Positions 47,314 to 58,220 of a DNA stretch of 64,000 nt are shown one piece after another (the stretch's first letter is position 1; every line of letters starts with the position of its first letter). The notes beneath the pieces were generated by a model. The model was not told the DNA's origin and did no database searches. It saw only the letters and a program-made list of their open reading frames with translations. Both the position numbers and the translations under genes were made by a program. Source of the DNA: Buddleja alternifolia (lineage: Eukaryota > Streptophyta > Magnoliopsida > Lamiales > Scrophulariaceae); contig CM033404.1 of assembly GCA_019426215.1 (NCBI GenBank), positions 25,798,843 to 25,862,842 on the forward strand, read 5' to 3'.

Positions 47314-50300
47314 GAGGGAGCTCTTTGGAGCAAGAATGGGAGAAGGTGAGGAAGTGGGAACCCAAGTTCTAAAAATGATTTCCATGATCGAGAGATTGGA
47401 AGCTCTCGACTTCACTATGGATTTCCACCTTCAGACAGATCTCACTCTATAATCACTCCCCAAATCCTTTTCACAATTTATTGTGAACTTCAACATGAAT
47501 GACATTGAGTGCACATTGGCTGGGCTGATGAACAAGCTCTCAACTGTTCAAAGACAAATGAAGCCGAAGGGGAATGAAGTTGCTTTAGCCATCACCATGG
47601 GGCTTCCAAACTTTTTAGAAAGAAGAAAGGTAAAGGCAAAAAGCAACTGGGAGTCTCAAAGGCTTCGAGTGACACAGCCAAGACAAAAGGGAAAGGGTTC
47701 AAGAGAAGAGGTCCAAAGAAGACAGACATGTGTCTTCACAGCCGTGAGATGGGGAGTTAGAAACGCGATTGTCCAAAGCTGAAGGCGGAGATTGCTTCAG
47801 GTATAGAACTTAATGTTTTGGAAACAAATTGTTCTGTTACTATACTTTCATCTTCCTAGATTTTAGACTCTGTGGCTAGTGCTCATGTGTGTGTTTTGAA
47901 TCTGGAGCTAGAAGGAAGTAAGAAGCTGGAGCATGGAGAAGATGATCAATGTTGGCAGCGGACATAGTGTAGCAGCCACACACATTGGCACCACTTCCAT
48001 TAGATTATTTACTGGACATTTATTATTGTTAGACAATTGGATTGTTTTGCCCAATGGGCTAAAGAATATTGTTTCTATTCCTGTTTTGCTTAGAAAAGGA
48101 TATTTATTTTCCTTTGTAAACAATTCTTGCGACATTTATTTTAAAAATAAATGTGTTGGCAGTGCGTCTTTAATAAATGGTTTATACTATATTAATGTCC
48201 ATAATAATTGTAATGTCAATACTGTAACAAGAAAACGTGGTTTGTATGACACGAACCTAAGATAACTCTAGCACTTAAGACTGGGTCATGTCGGGGATCA
48301 TAGACTACACGAGTTAGAAAAGGATTTAGTCATAGACTCGTTGGGATTGGATCCCTATCCCACTTGTGAGTCTTGTATCCAAGGCAAGATGACCAAGTCC
48401 CCCTTCACAGGGAAATTTGAAAGGGCCTCTGAAGTCTTAGGATTGGTTCATACAGATGTGTGTGGTCCTTTTGGAATGTGGCCCGTGGTAGTTTTCAGTA
48501 CTTCACTACATTTACCGATGACCATTCTAGGTATGGCTACGTCTATTTGATGAAGTACAAGTCTGAATCATTAGAAAGGTTCATTGAATTCAAGACTTTG
48601 GTCAAAAACCAAACCGGGCATCATATTAAGGCGCTTCGGTCTGACCGAGGTGGCGAGTATATGAGTGCCTAAATTGACCAGTTCTTAAGAGAACATGGCA
48701 TAGTGTTACAACTAACTCCTCAAGCTACTGCACAATTAAATGACGTAGCAGAGCAAAGGAATTGAACTCTATTAAACATCGTACGATCCATGCTCAGCTA
48801 CACGGATTTGCCCATTTTATTGTGGGGGCACGCATTGCTTACAGCTGCTCACATTTTGAACAGGTGTCCCTCCAAGTTTGTTCCTAACACACCGTATCAG
48901 ATATGGCATGGAAGGAAGCTTAATCTGAAGCACATAAGGATATGAAGTTGTCCTACCTATGTGAAAAAGACCAAGGCCGAGAAGTTGGAGGCTAGGTCCT
49001 TCAAAGGACGATTCGTTGGATATCTTGAGGATTCCATGGGATACCTTTTCTACCTGTATGATGATCAAAGGATTGTCGTTGCCTTACAGACAGTCTTTCT
49101 CGAGGAAGAGTTCATTCGAGAAGGAGGAGCTGGTAGAAGTATTGTTCTAGAAGAACAAAATGAATCTCCTTTAGAATACACTGTTTAAGAGACCCAATTC
49201 GAACCGGGAATGACACAACCATCAATGTGCAGGTCTGCTAGAGTATCTCAACTGCCTGAGAGATATGGTTATCTGCTACAGGAAGAACATAATATGTATA
49301 CAGTAGAAGAAGGGTACCATGGAGACGATCCCTCTAGCTATGACCAGGCAATGATGTATATGGATTCTGCAAAATAGCATGAAGCTATGAAAGTGGAAAT
49401 GGATTCGATGTATTTGAATGAAGTCTGGACTTTGACTGATCGGCCTAAGGGTATTGTACCCATTGGATGTAAATGGATCTACAAGAGAAAGATTGGCCCG
49501 GATGGCAAGGTAGATACCTATAAGGCTAGGCTAGTGGCGAAAGGGTATAGTCAAAAGAAGGGCATTGACTATGAGGAAACCTTTTCGCGAGTAGTTATAA
49601 TCAAATCCATCAGAATTCTACTTTTGATAGATGCACACCTGGATTATGAAATCTGGCAGATCGATGTGAAGATCGCATTCTTGAATGGATTCCTCGAGGA
49701 GGAGATCTATATGGAACAGCCCAAGGGTTTCTTATCTAGTGCAGATTCTCATAAGGTCTGCAAGTTGAATAGGTCCATTTATGGACTCAAGCAAGCCTCT
49801 CGCAGCTGGAACCTTCGTTTTGATGAAGAAGTACGGGGCTACAACTTCATCAAGAACGAGGATGAACCATGTGTCTATAAAAAGGTCAGTGGGAGCAAGA
49901 TCATATTCCTGGTGCTATATGTAGACGACATTCTACTTATAAGGAATGATGAAGGATTGCTAACTTTTGTTAAGACATAGCTTTCAAGGAAATTCTCCAT
50001 GAAAGACTTGGGAGAAGTTACCTACATCCTGGGTATTCGAATCTACAGAGATAGATCGAATAAGATGATAGGACTCTCTCAATCCCTTTACTTAGAGAAG
50101 GTCCTCAAACGGTTTGGGATGGAAAACTCTAAGAGAGGTCTTTTGCCTATGAGACATGAAATTTATCTCTCTACGAAAATGAGTCCTCAAAGTGAGGAAG
50201 ATTGAAAGGAGATGAGCACAGTTCCCTATGCATTGGCGGTAGGAAGTCTCATGTACGCGATGTTATGCATGAGACCAGATCTTGCCTACGCTGTGAGCGT

Positions 50301-52134
50301 GGTCAATAGGTTGCAAGCTAACCCAGGTAATGAACATTGGATCGCCGTATAATCTATCTTGAAGTACTTGAGAAGAACTAAAGATATGATTCTGATGTAT
50401 GGCAATGGAGAATTGAAAGTGGACGGTTATACGGATTCTGATTTCCAATCAGATATTGATGACCAAAAATCCACTTTTGGGTTCATATTCACTCTGAATG
50501 GTGGAGTAGTGTCTTCGAAAAGTTCCAAGCAAAGCACAACTTTTGATTCGACCACAGAATTTGAATATGTCGTGACACAGAAAATCCTAGCAGGTGTACT
50601 AGGTCGTGTAAGTAATATAGTGGATGTTAGTCCAGATTATGGTACCTTAGAGGCAATTGTATTTAAGTACTGAAATCACTGTATTATCTAATTCTAAGTT
50701 AAATCAATCGATAATGGTGTGAATTATGAATTAAATTACTAAATAACAATTACCAACTGATGAGAGAAATCAACTATGAATTTAAATCAATGAGAAAAGT
50801 GATTAAGGCACATGATTCAACCAACTATTCAATTTGACTATGATTCTATCTTACCAGATTATTAGATTGATTAGGTTAAGGTGAAATTTCCTAAATTACT
50901 TACTATCCAATCTCTTAGTATATCAATTCTATTTTCATTAACGATTTCTATATCTCTATATGAAATTTGAATTAATGAAAATGCATTACAAAGATTCATG
51001 GAATTTTCCATTTTCACGGAAAGCACACACAAGGAAGTCGAATCTATCTCTAGTCAATTTTACGTTGTGGTGTTTAATACCTAGATGCATCCCTAATTTA
51101 TCTCCTCTCGGTCTCAAAACTAAGCACAAATTCATATGATTGGTAGCTAAGCAATCATAAGCAATAAGAACAAGTATTAAACACATAACCCAAAACAAAT
51201 TTAATCCGAAAAAATAATACTTATAAATCAAACATAGTAATTGGATTTCACATTGCCTTAATCAAAGAGAAATTAAGTCATAATCATAAAAGAAAAGAGA
51301 TAATTCATCTTGAAAGACATGTTCAATGAAAACAAATCTAAAAGTAGACAAAGATGGAGTATCCTCGCATTCTTCTTTCCCAGACTTCTCTCAACCCTCT
51401 TGGTGTGTTTCAAAGTGTCAAACTCTCAAAAGTGGGCAAAAGTTCCGAATTTGACCTAATAGCGTGCACTTATAGATGCTGAAAATAGCCCGTGTCCGCG
51501 GCTAAAAAGTCGGTAGCCACGGCTAAATTCCACTGTTCACGTTTTACACGTTTCTTAGCCTTGGTAACTTCATATCTTCAAAGCACAAAAGTTCCTTTAT
51601 GATCACCGTGGCTAAAGATCATTATAGTCATGGCTAAAGGTGTATTTTGAGAAATTCTTTGATCTTTTCACTCATTTTTGCTCCAATTCTCAAATAACCT
51701 ATAGAAACACAACCAATCAAAAAAGTCAAAGCATATATGGCATAAATAAACTCAAGACCGCATCAAAATACAAGAAAAAATGCGCCTAAAGGGCGTAAAA
51801 TACGAGCTTATCGTGTGGATGTTTGGATTAAGAAGTTCATGGCTGAACTTCAAGTTGTTTCTAGTGTGGAGCTTCCGTTGCCACTCTGGTGTGACAACAA
51901 TGGAGCTATTGCGCAAGCTAGGGAACCAAGGTCTCACAACAAATCCAAACACATAGAGAGAAGATATCATATAATTCGAAAAATCATTGGAAGAGGCAAC
52001 ATCTCCGTGCAAAAAATAACCTCAGCGAAGCTGACCCACTCACTAAGCCATTGGCGCAGGCGGTGCTAGAGAAACATCTTGAGAAGATGGGTATTAGATA
52101 CCATAGCGATTGGCATTGAGCGAAAGTGGGAGAT
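47314..52134 (+). pseudogene. gag-pol of copia element F, interrupted by a solo LTR
   Basis: Starts inside gag (ELFGARMGEGEE) because D replaced its N-terminus. A TAA at 47450-47452 stands where a paralogue has glutamine. Then come a frame-shifted zinc knuckle (47720-47780), protease with DSVA for DSGA, GAG-pre-integrase (47933-48265, nearly intact), integrase (48340-49190) with HTDVCGPF, RSDRGGEY and AEQRN (stop right after), and RT (49387-50200) with intact YVDD near 49920. RNase H is split by 50573-51813 and resumes with WCDNNGAIAQAREPRSHNKSKH. The polypurine tract CGAAAGTGGGAGAT ends at 52134. Not functional. Confidence 0.87.
50573..51813 (-). mobile_element. solo LTR of an Athila/Tat-type element
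   Basis: 1241 bp from TGACACAGAAAATCC to GAGCTTATCG, between TGTCG (50568-50572) and TGTGG (51814-51818), a target duplication with one change. The first bases resemble the young 6781 LTR (TGACACGAAAAATCC; both have GGTCGTGT-AGTAAT-AAGTGG/ATAGTGG just inside). The last base should be A (TATCA); the G is a later mutation. It lies inside RNase H of F, has no interior, and its plus-strand neighbours join in frame. Confidence 0.8.
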
Positions 52135-53014
52135 TGTTAGGTATACGCCCTAGATTCCAATGAGGACAAATAGATTATATAGGATATTCAATTATGTTAT
52201 ACAAACTGATAATTAATAAAGGCAATTATTCTGTTCATGTAAAACTTTGTGGCATCAATAAGCATTGAACAAATGGTCCTTGTGTATGCACTTTATGGAA
52301 TAAAGATGTGGCACGGGGAGAGTCTTATTCCTGATCACTCAAAAGGGTTCGCAAGTCAAGGAATCTTAATTGGGCATTAAGATTCAACTTGTATGACACA
52401 TGCTCTGACAAGGACTGCCAGTCGAACAATATGGGATAGTGAGACACGTGTCATAGATATATCAATGGAATTGACATATTCGAACACGACTCGCAGTAAT
52501 CCGATCACATGGGTATTTACTTGGTGACTGTGAATGATTGGATTACTGACCATAATAGTATGCGTGGGCCTTAGACCTAAGGGGTTCATGATCAATGTGC
52601 TTGTGCTATTGAATCTGTTACTAGAGTAGTTAGGTCCAACTCACCCTTTGGTGGGGCCAACCTCGAAGTACGATCTCAATGAGTGAAGTAGCAGTTGTTC
52701 AGTGATCGCTAAGATGGGATTCACTGTCTCGATGGTAAACGAGAAAGTATCATGTGCAATCATATGCATACGAAATTATAAGTCTTTGACCAAAGCAATG
52801 AAACTAACCCAGGCGGTACATGGAGGGTAGTTTGTAATTTCATCATGATATGATTACATGCACAGTATCAAGTTTAGTGAGATTGACATAAACTATGACT
52901 CTCACTTGATCGGGATACGTCAGTGAAGAGCTTATACTCATATGGTATTTATGGTCCAGAGGTTCGTAAATGATTCATTCGTTTCGTACTCAATTGGGTT
53001 ACGATTTGAGTCCA
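52135..53014 (+). repeat. 3' LTR of element F (5' portion)
   Basis: Begins TGTTAGGTATACGCC after the purine tract and stops at about 53014 (GAGTCCAC), fused to LTR sequence of H in the opposite orientation. About half of the LTR is missing. Confidence 0.85.
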
Positions 53015-55163
53015 CGCAGTGGAAAGATTTAAAAAAATTTATTTTAAAACCCAAAAGTGATTTCTTTGATCGCATATTCAAATTCACAATTCTGCTTTAC
53101 GAATAACTACTTACTCGTTGAAGCGAAGTGGTTGACAAATCTTATTCTTCACTTGAAACTTACATTGATGAATTCTTGATTTCTTCAATCTGCGTATAAT
53201 CTTCAATTCTTGAATGCTTCAAAAACACATATTATGCATATCATAAATCACATAAACTCAATTAAATATGCAAATCAGAGATTGGCTCTGATACCACTGT
53301 TGGGTTTCGCGAAAAATAACATAAACGCAGCGGAAGGACTTCAAAAATTTTATTTTAAAACCCAAAATTGAATTCAATGATCGCATATTCAAATTGAATA
53401 ATTAATTAATGAATAAAAACTTACTCATTATTACGAATTTGATGAAAACTTGAAGCTTCAAAATCTTCAATTCTTTATTTGAATCTTCAAATCTTGAACT
53501 TGATCAGAACAACTAAATTACGTCGTCTCTAAATCATCACTCGCCGATCAACAAACGAAAAATCCCACTTCTTTCTCTAAGAGGCGACGACTAGGGTATT
53601 AGAGAGGGGAGGAATATTTTTTTCTTTCTTTTTTAAGAGTTATGAGAGTTATGATCTTCTCTTACTTGTATCAACAAACGAAAAATCCCACTTCTTTCTC
53701 TAAGAGGCGACGACTAGGGTATTAGAGAGGGGAGGAATATTTTCTTCTTTCTTTTTTAAGAGTTATGAGAGTTATGATCTTCTCTTACTTGTTCAAAGAG
53801 TCCTTATATACCTCATGACGTCTTGAACAAGTCAAAACAAAAGAGCCCTAAACTAGGGCATCACTTGGACGCCCATTTAGGCCTATTAGGCGTCCACTTT
53901 AGACACCTTCTAGAAGACCGGGATTTGTTTTGTTTAATTAATTTCTTATTCCAATTAATAAGTTATTATATCCAATAAATAAATAAATTAATTAAATCAC
54001 CAAATTAATTAGATAAATTAATTCATTAATATATTTCCCTAGGAAATTAATTAATAATTAATCTTATCCATATAATTAATTATTTCATCTAATGAATAAT
54101 TAATTTTTTTATTTATCCAATAAATTAAAACTCCTAGAAGAAAATAGAAATTCCTTTTTCATTTTTCTTTGTCGATCCTTTAGCGCGACTCTTTAGGTTC
54201 GTTTCGTTTCGTAATGAGAGGAAACCAAAGGAAGTGGGTAACACCTAGCCAGTCACGTGGCCCACTTCGTAACCCAAACGAAAATGAATGATAGGATCAT
54301 TCCGCAACCTGCCAATCGTAAATACCGTTTATGTGTAAACCCTTTGTTAATGTTCCCCGGTCAAGTGAGAGTCATGGCTATGTCAAACTCACTGGACTTG
54401 ACTATATGTATTAATTATAATAATACGAGATCATTGAGATTGATTTAGTGCCGAGCACAATAATCTCTTTTGCTTTGACCAAAGACTTTGATCTCTATTT
54501 ATCTATAATCACATAGGGTACATTCTCATTCACTTATGAGAGAACAAATCCCATATTATATATCTGCTACGACTACTACTTGCCCATCAAGTCCGCATTT
54601 CGAGGCCGACCCCACCAACGGGTGAATTGGGTCTAACTACTTTAGTGAAAGACTTGACGTCACAAGTGCATCTTTAGCCTGATACTTCTGGTCAAAAGTT
54701 CACACATACCTATTACGCATAATCAGTTCTATCATTGACAGTCACAGAGTGAAAACCTATGTGATAGAACCGATGTGAGTCTTGTTTGAGCATATCAGTT
54801 CCACTGATGTGCCTACAATCTTAATCTCCTACCATCCCATGATACCAGACAGACACCCCCATGTCAGAGCTGAAATTGTACAAGTATTCGAAGTCTTTAT
54901 TTTGCCATTAAAGACTTCATATAACTTGCGAACTAGTTTTAGTAATCAAGGTCAATCTCTCTAGTGCCTTTCTTCCTATCCCATAGAAAGTAGAGGGATC
55001 GCACTGAAAACAAGGGCAAAACGTTTTTACACAACTTATAGATGCAGATAAGAATTAAGTGAAAAACTAAGTAATGCCTTTTATAAATTAAATTTAAGTT
55101 CAATACAAGATAGATGCACTACATATTCTATCATTTATGGCATCTGAGGGCATAATCCTAACA
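53015..55163 (-). mobile_element. copia remnant H: truncated 3' LTR, PBS and full 5' LTR
   Basis: Left LTR fragment 53015-53220 (starts within the GCAGYGGAAAG box), a scrap of leader, PBS GGCTCTGATACCA (53284-53296), then a full LTR 53298-55163 (TGTTGGGTTTCGCG...AATCCTAACA). It is closest to element E. The rest of the interior and the outer left end are deleted, so no target duplication can be read. Confidence 0.83.
53547..53792. repeat. 123-bp tandem duplication in the LTR of H
   Basis: Two near-identical copies starting ATCAACAAACGAAAAATCCC at 53547 and 53670. They cover the same LTR zone (GGCGACGACTAGGGTATTAGAGAGGGG) that is duplicated independently in element E at 40991-41096. Confidence 0.9.
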
Positions 55164-55224
55164 GTATGTATATTTGTGTATATGTGGGTGTATGTGTATT
55201 TGTGTATGTGTAGGTGTATGTATG
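55164..55224. repeat. GTATGT/GTGTAT microsatellite between H and the SIRE-type element
   Basis: Sixty-one bases made almost only of GTAT, GTGT and GGTGTAT units. It is the only non-LTR sequence between two elements. The last five bases (GTATG) are the expected target duplication of the element starting at 55225. Confidence 0.85.
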
Positions 55225-56135
55225 TGTTGGTCCCAAGTGGTACGAAAGGGTCTACAAGGGGGAGGGGTTGAATAAACCCTGAAGTCTTTTTCGACTTCAA
55301 ATAGTTTCGTATTAAAATGGTTTTGGACGCTTGAAATGTAGACGCTTTGACTGAGCGTTTACTTGAAATATAGACGCTTAGGCTAAGCGTCTGATGAAGA
55401 CTGTTTTTAGAAAGTTAACTTAGACTTCAAGATTTGAATACTTTAACCAAGTAGGTTTAAGCGTTCAGTTCTTTAATCAGTGTTAGCACAGCGGAATGAT
55501 TTTTGTAGTCTTCTTTTTAAAAACTTTAGCGTCACGAAAAGTGTATTTACTTGCTTAGGGTTTGATTAAGTTTTACTTGATCAGTTTGTGATATGACAAT
55601 ATGAAAACTGAAAATAAAGTAAAGAACACAGTATTTGCAAGGTTCGTTGGTTGGTGTAATCCCAACTGCGTCCTTCTTCTCCTTGAACACTTGGAGACAA
55701 TCCACTAAAATGATTCTCAAAGAATCACACAGAATCTTCTACAAATTAGGGAGAGATGGATGTCGATGACTTGAGCTCCTTGATCATACAGACTTCTGCT
55801 CCAAATCACTTCAATCCCCTTGCTTCTTTCACCCAGAAATACTGCAAGTATCCAACTTCAACTTCGCACAGATCGCGAGGCTTGGATAGGGGTTTTTCTA
55901 AAAGGTTTGTTTGATTTTGGTAAAGTTCAAACAACTAGGAATATCTCAGTAGTAATGTGGGTTTCTTCGAAAAGAATGTTTGAGATATCGGTCGACTGTC
56001 TCAGTAATTGAAGAAAAGCAAAGAGAATGTTTTCTTGAAAATTCTGGCTTTTCTGAGAGTTTAAGGAATGAGACTTCAATGCAACAACAATTTGGCTTGG
56101 AAATCAAAATTGTTTTTGGCTTGTTGTTGAAGTCC

Positions 56136-56143
56136 TATTTATA
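56136..56143 (-). promoter_or_regulatory. TATA box of the SIRE-type LTR
   Basis: Minus strand TATAAATA within ATCTATAAATAGGACT. In element direction it lies about 630 bases into the LTR, downstream of the CATTTAATGC repeat cluster. Confidence 0.55.
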
Positions 56144-56309
56144 GATATTCTTGAAGAAAGTGTCCGTTTGACACATGCACGAGCGCGTGTCTCTCACTTC
56201 CGCGAGTGAACAACTTTTGTCCTTTTTCTTGAAAATCTGCTGCACAAAGTTGGTGCTGCAGTCTATGAAATGTTGACAGTCCAATAGGGTGGCTTCTCCG
56301 TATGTCTGA

Positions 56310-56390
56310 AAGTGCTTATCACATTTAATGCTCTTATCAGCATTTAATGCTTTTGAATTAAATGCCCGTTGGCACTTAATGCATTGAGAA
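56310..56390. repeat. CATTTAATGC repeat cluster upstream of the LTR TATA box
   Basis: CATTTAATGC twice exactly, then ATTAAATGCCC and CACTTAATGCA, spaced about 18-25 bases. In element orientation they precede the TATA box by about 170-250 bases, so they are candidate promoter-proximal elements. Confidence 0.55.
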
Positions 56391-56767
56391 TATTTTCATT
56401 AAACTCCTCCTGGACTTAGAAATAAATTCAGGTGAAATTAGTCATTGATAGACGCTTGTTCATCCTTGAATTACTTCTATCCTATAAGGTGACGCTTGAT
56501 GTAGCTGGTCATTCTAGACGCTTGGAATCTTCATCTTTATTCAGACTTCAGGCGCTTGAGTCTTCAAACTTTTACTTTTGATAAACTCACTCAGAACATA
56601 TTAGACGTTCAGTCTAAGACAACTTAACCTAACAATCTAGAATAAAAATAAAACAAAGCCTATTACAAAACTAACGCTTTAAAGCTAAAATCAAACTTAC
56701 ATATTTTGGGGTCTAACAAAAAGTCCTAATTGTCATCATCAAAACATCTAACATGAAATTCCTAACA

Positions 56768-56790
56768 ATTTCCCCCTTTTTGATGATGGC
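56768..56790 (-). other. polypurine tract of the SIRE-type element
   Basis: Minus strand CATCATCAAAAAGGGGGAAAT directly before TGTTAGG, the characteristic tract of SIRE/Maximus elements. It fixes the LTR edge at 56767. Confidence 0.9.
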
Positions 56791-57001
56791 AATACTTACT
56801 CTTTTGTAGTTCAAGAGTTAGACAGGCAAAATAAAAGTTAACTTTGATTAGATAGGGTTAGTTAAAGTTAGTTATGCTTCAACGAGATGTTTCAGCTGAA
56901 AAATGCACTTTATATATATCAAAGATTACAAGCATTTTTACAACTAAACAAAAAAAAAAAAAATAAGAGACAAGAATATAGATAATGTAAATTAAAAAGC
57001 T
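56791..57001 (-). other. untranslated stretch between the third coding region and the polypurine tract
   Basis: About 210 bases, AT-rich with a 12-A run near 56950. No gene seen. Confidence 0.6.
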
Positions 57002-58207
57002 TTAACGACTTGGTCTAACTTTGTATCGCTTGGACATTTCAGCTCGGATAGCTTCAGTCAGGTTGTCTTCCAAGGTCATCATTGCTTCATGATCTTTGTT
57101 GATTATGAGCTTATTTTCTTCTTGTTGTCTCTTCTTGAAAGCAGTAAAGTGTTTGTCCCAATCAGTTGGGTCAATACCAATATACCTTAGGCAAATTCTG
57201 AAAGTTGGGATGAAGTCAGACTTCTGCCTCTCTTCAGCTAAAATTCTTGGATCTGAAGGTTCTGGAATAGATGCTCTTTGAAGAGGGATGTCAAACTGTT
57301 CAAGCCGTGCTCTAGAAGGTATTGGTAGATGTGGATATAATGCTTGTGGAGGTTCTCTTAGCGTTCTACTAGGCGCTCCAGCAAAATCACTTACTCCAAC
57401 AACAGTTATCCAAGAAGGGAGACTTAGCGCAGAAGGAGAAGGTAAAACTTGACGCTTAGGAGGCAGAGGCTCTTGAGCTCTTGAACTAGACGCTTTCCTC
57501 TTTTCTCCTTTCTTCTTCTCTTCCTCCTTATTGCCATCATCAGACTTTAGAAAGTGTTTTGTAAGTAAACTGGCCTGATGAGCAATCTGAGACAGAGTCT
57601 ATAATGTCGTCCAGATGCTTGTCGAAGTGTTCCTGCAGTGCAAGGATCTTGGCGCTGGTAGCATCATTCAGAGATGTCTCTAGAGTTTCGAGGCACTTTT
57701 CAAACTCTTCTTTTATGGCAAGTTGGTTGGCTTGAGTAGTATCATGCATTTCTTGAAAAGCTTGTCTGCACTCACCAACAGCCGCTTGAGCTGAACTACG
57801 CATATGAGCAATCTGAGCGCTCATAACGTGAGACGCAATCTTTGCTAAATCATTTTTAATCCAGTGGAGAGATTTTTCGTTCTGAGTGGCATGAGCACTG
57901 ATATCCTCCAAAATGGATTTGAGCAAAGGACCGAAAGAGTGACTCTCATCTGATTGAACCGCTTGAGGAGCCGATCGAAGTCTATGGGAACTTGATACGC
58001 GGGATCAAAGACAGTACCTCATACGTCAAGAGAAAGATCCTCAGCAATATCATCAGTAACGAGTTCAGGAGCGTCAGGAATATCCTCTGGTTGAGACGCT
58101 TGAACTGGTTCTTCAGCAGATGCTGGAATACTTGCAACTTCAGAAGGGAACGCTTCAACTAACTTAGCAGGCTTCCTCAAGCGTTGACTCTGTTTGGCGA
58201 AAGTCAT
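57002..58207 (-). pseudogene. distal part of the third coding region, frame-broken
   Basis: Three open stretches in sequence. 58207-58019 (62 codons) has an ATG 13 bases after the stop of the 967-codon frame and is Ala/Glu/Pro-rich. About 57990-57540 encodes a likely helical or coiled-coil segment (HATQNEKSLHWIKNDLAKIA, KEEFEKCLETLETSLNDATS) ending FTYKTLSKV. About 57590-57002, some 195 codons without an internal ATG, encodes a Lys/Glu-rich linker (NKEEEKKKGEKRKASSS), a proline-rich part and a C-terminal domain (SDFIPTFRICLRYIGIDPTD, then WDKHFTAFKKRQQEEN), ending TAA at 57002. Frame changes near 58019 and 57595 separate them. Together they look like the C-terminal third of one large protein, or a second protein of this region; I cannot decide. 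Confidence 0.6.
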
Positions 58208-58220
58208 CGAATTGGAAGTT

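Larger units (their letters stand above)
55225..56767 (-). repeat. 3' LTR of the SIRE-type element
   Basis: 1543 bp, TGTTGGTCCCAAGTGG to AAATTCCTAACA. It has a minus-strand TATA box, a cluster of CATTTAATGC-like repeats (56310-56390) and several GACGCTT motifs. The plus-strand frame at 55820-56011 is not supported. Confidence 0.87.

Noticed and set aside
55164..55300. Minus-strand frame with repeated YTHI units
   Set aside because: Translation of a GTAT/GTGT microsatellite joined to LTR bases, not a protein.
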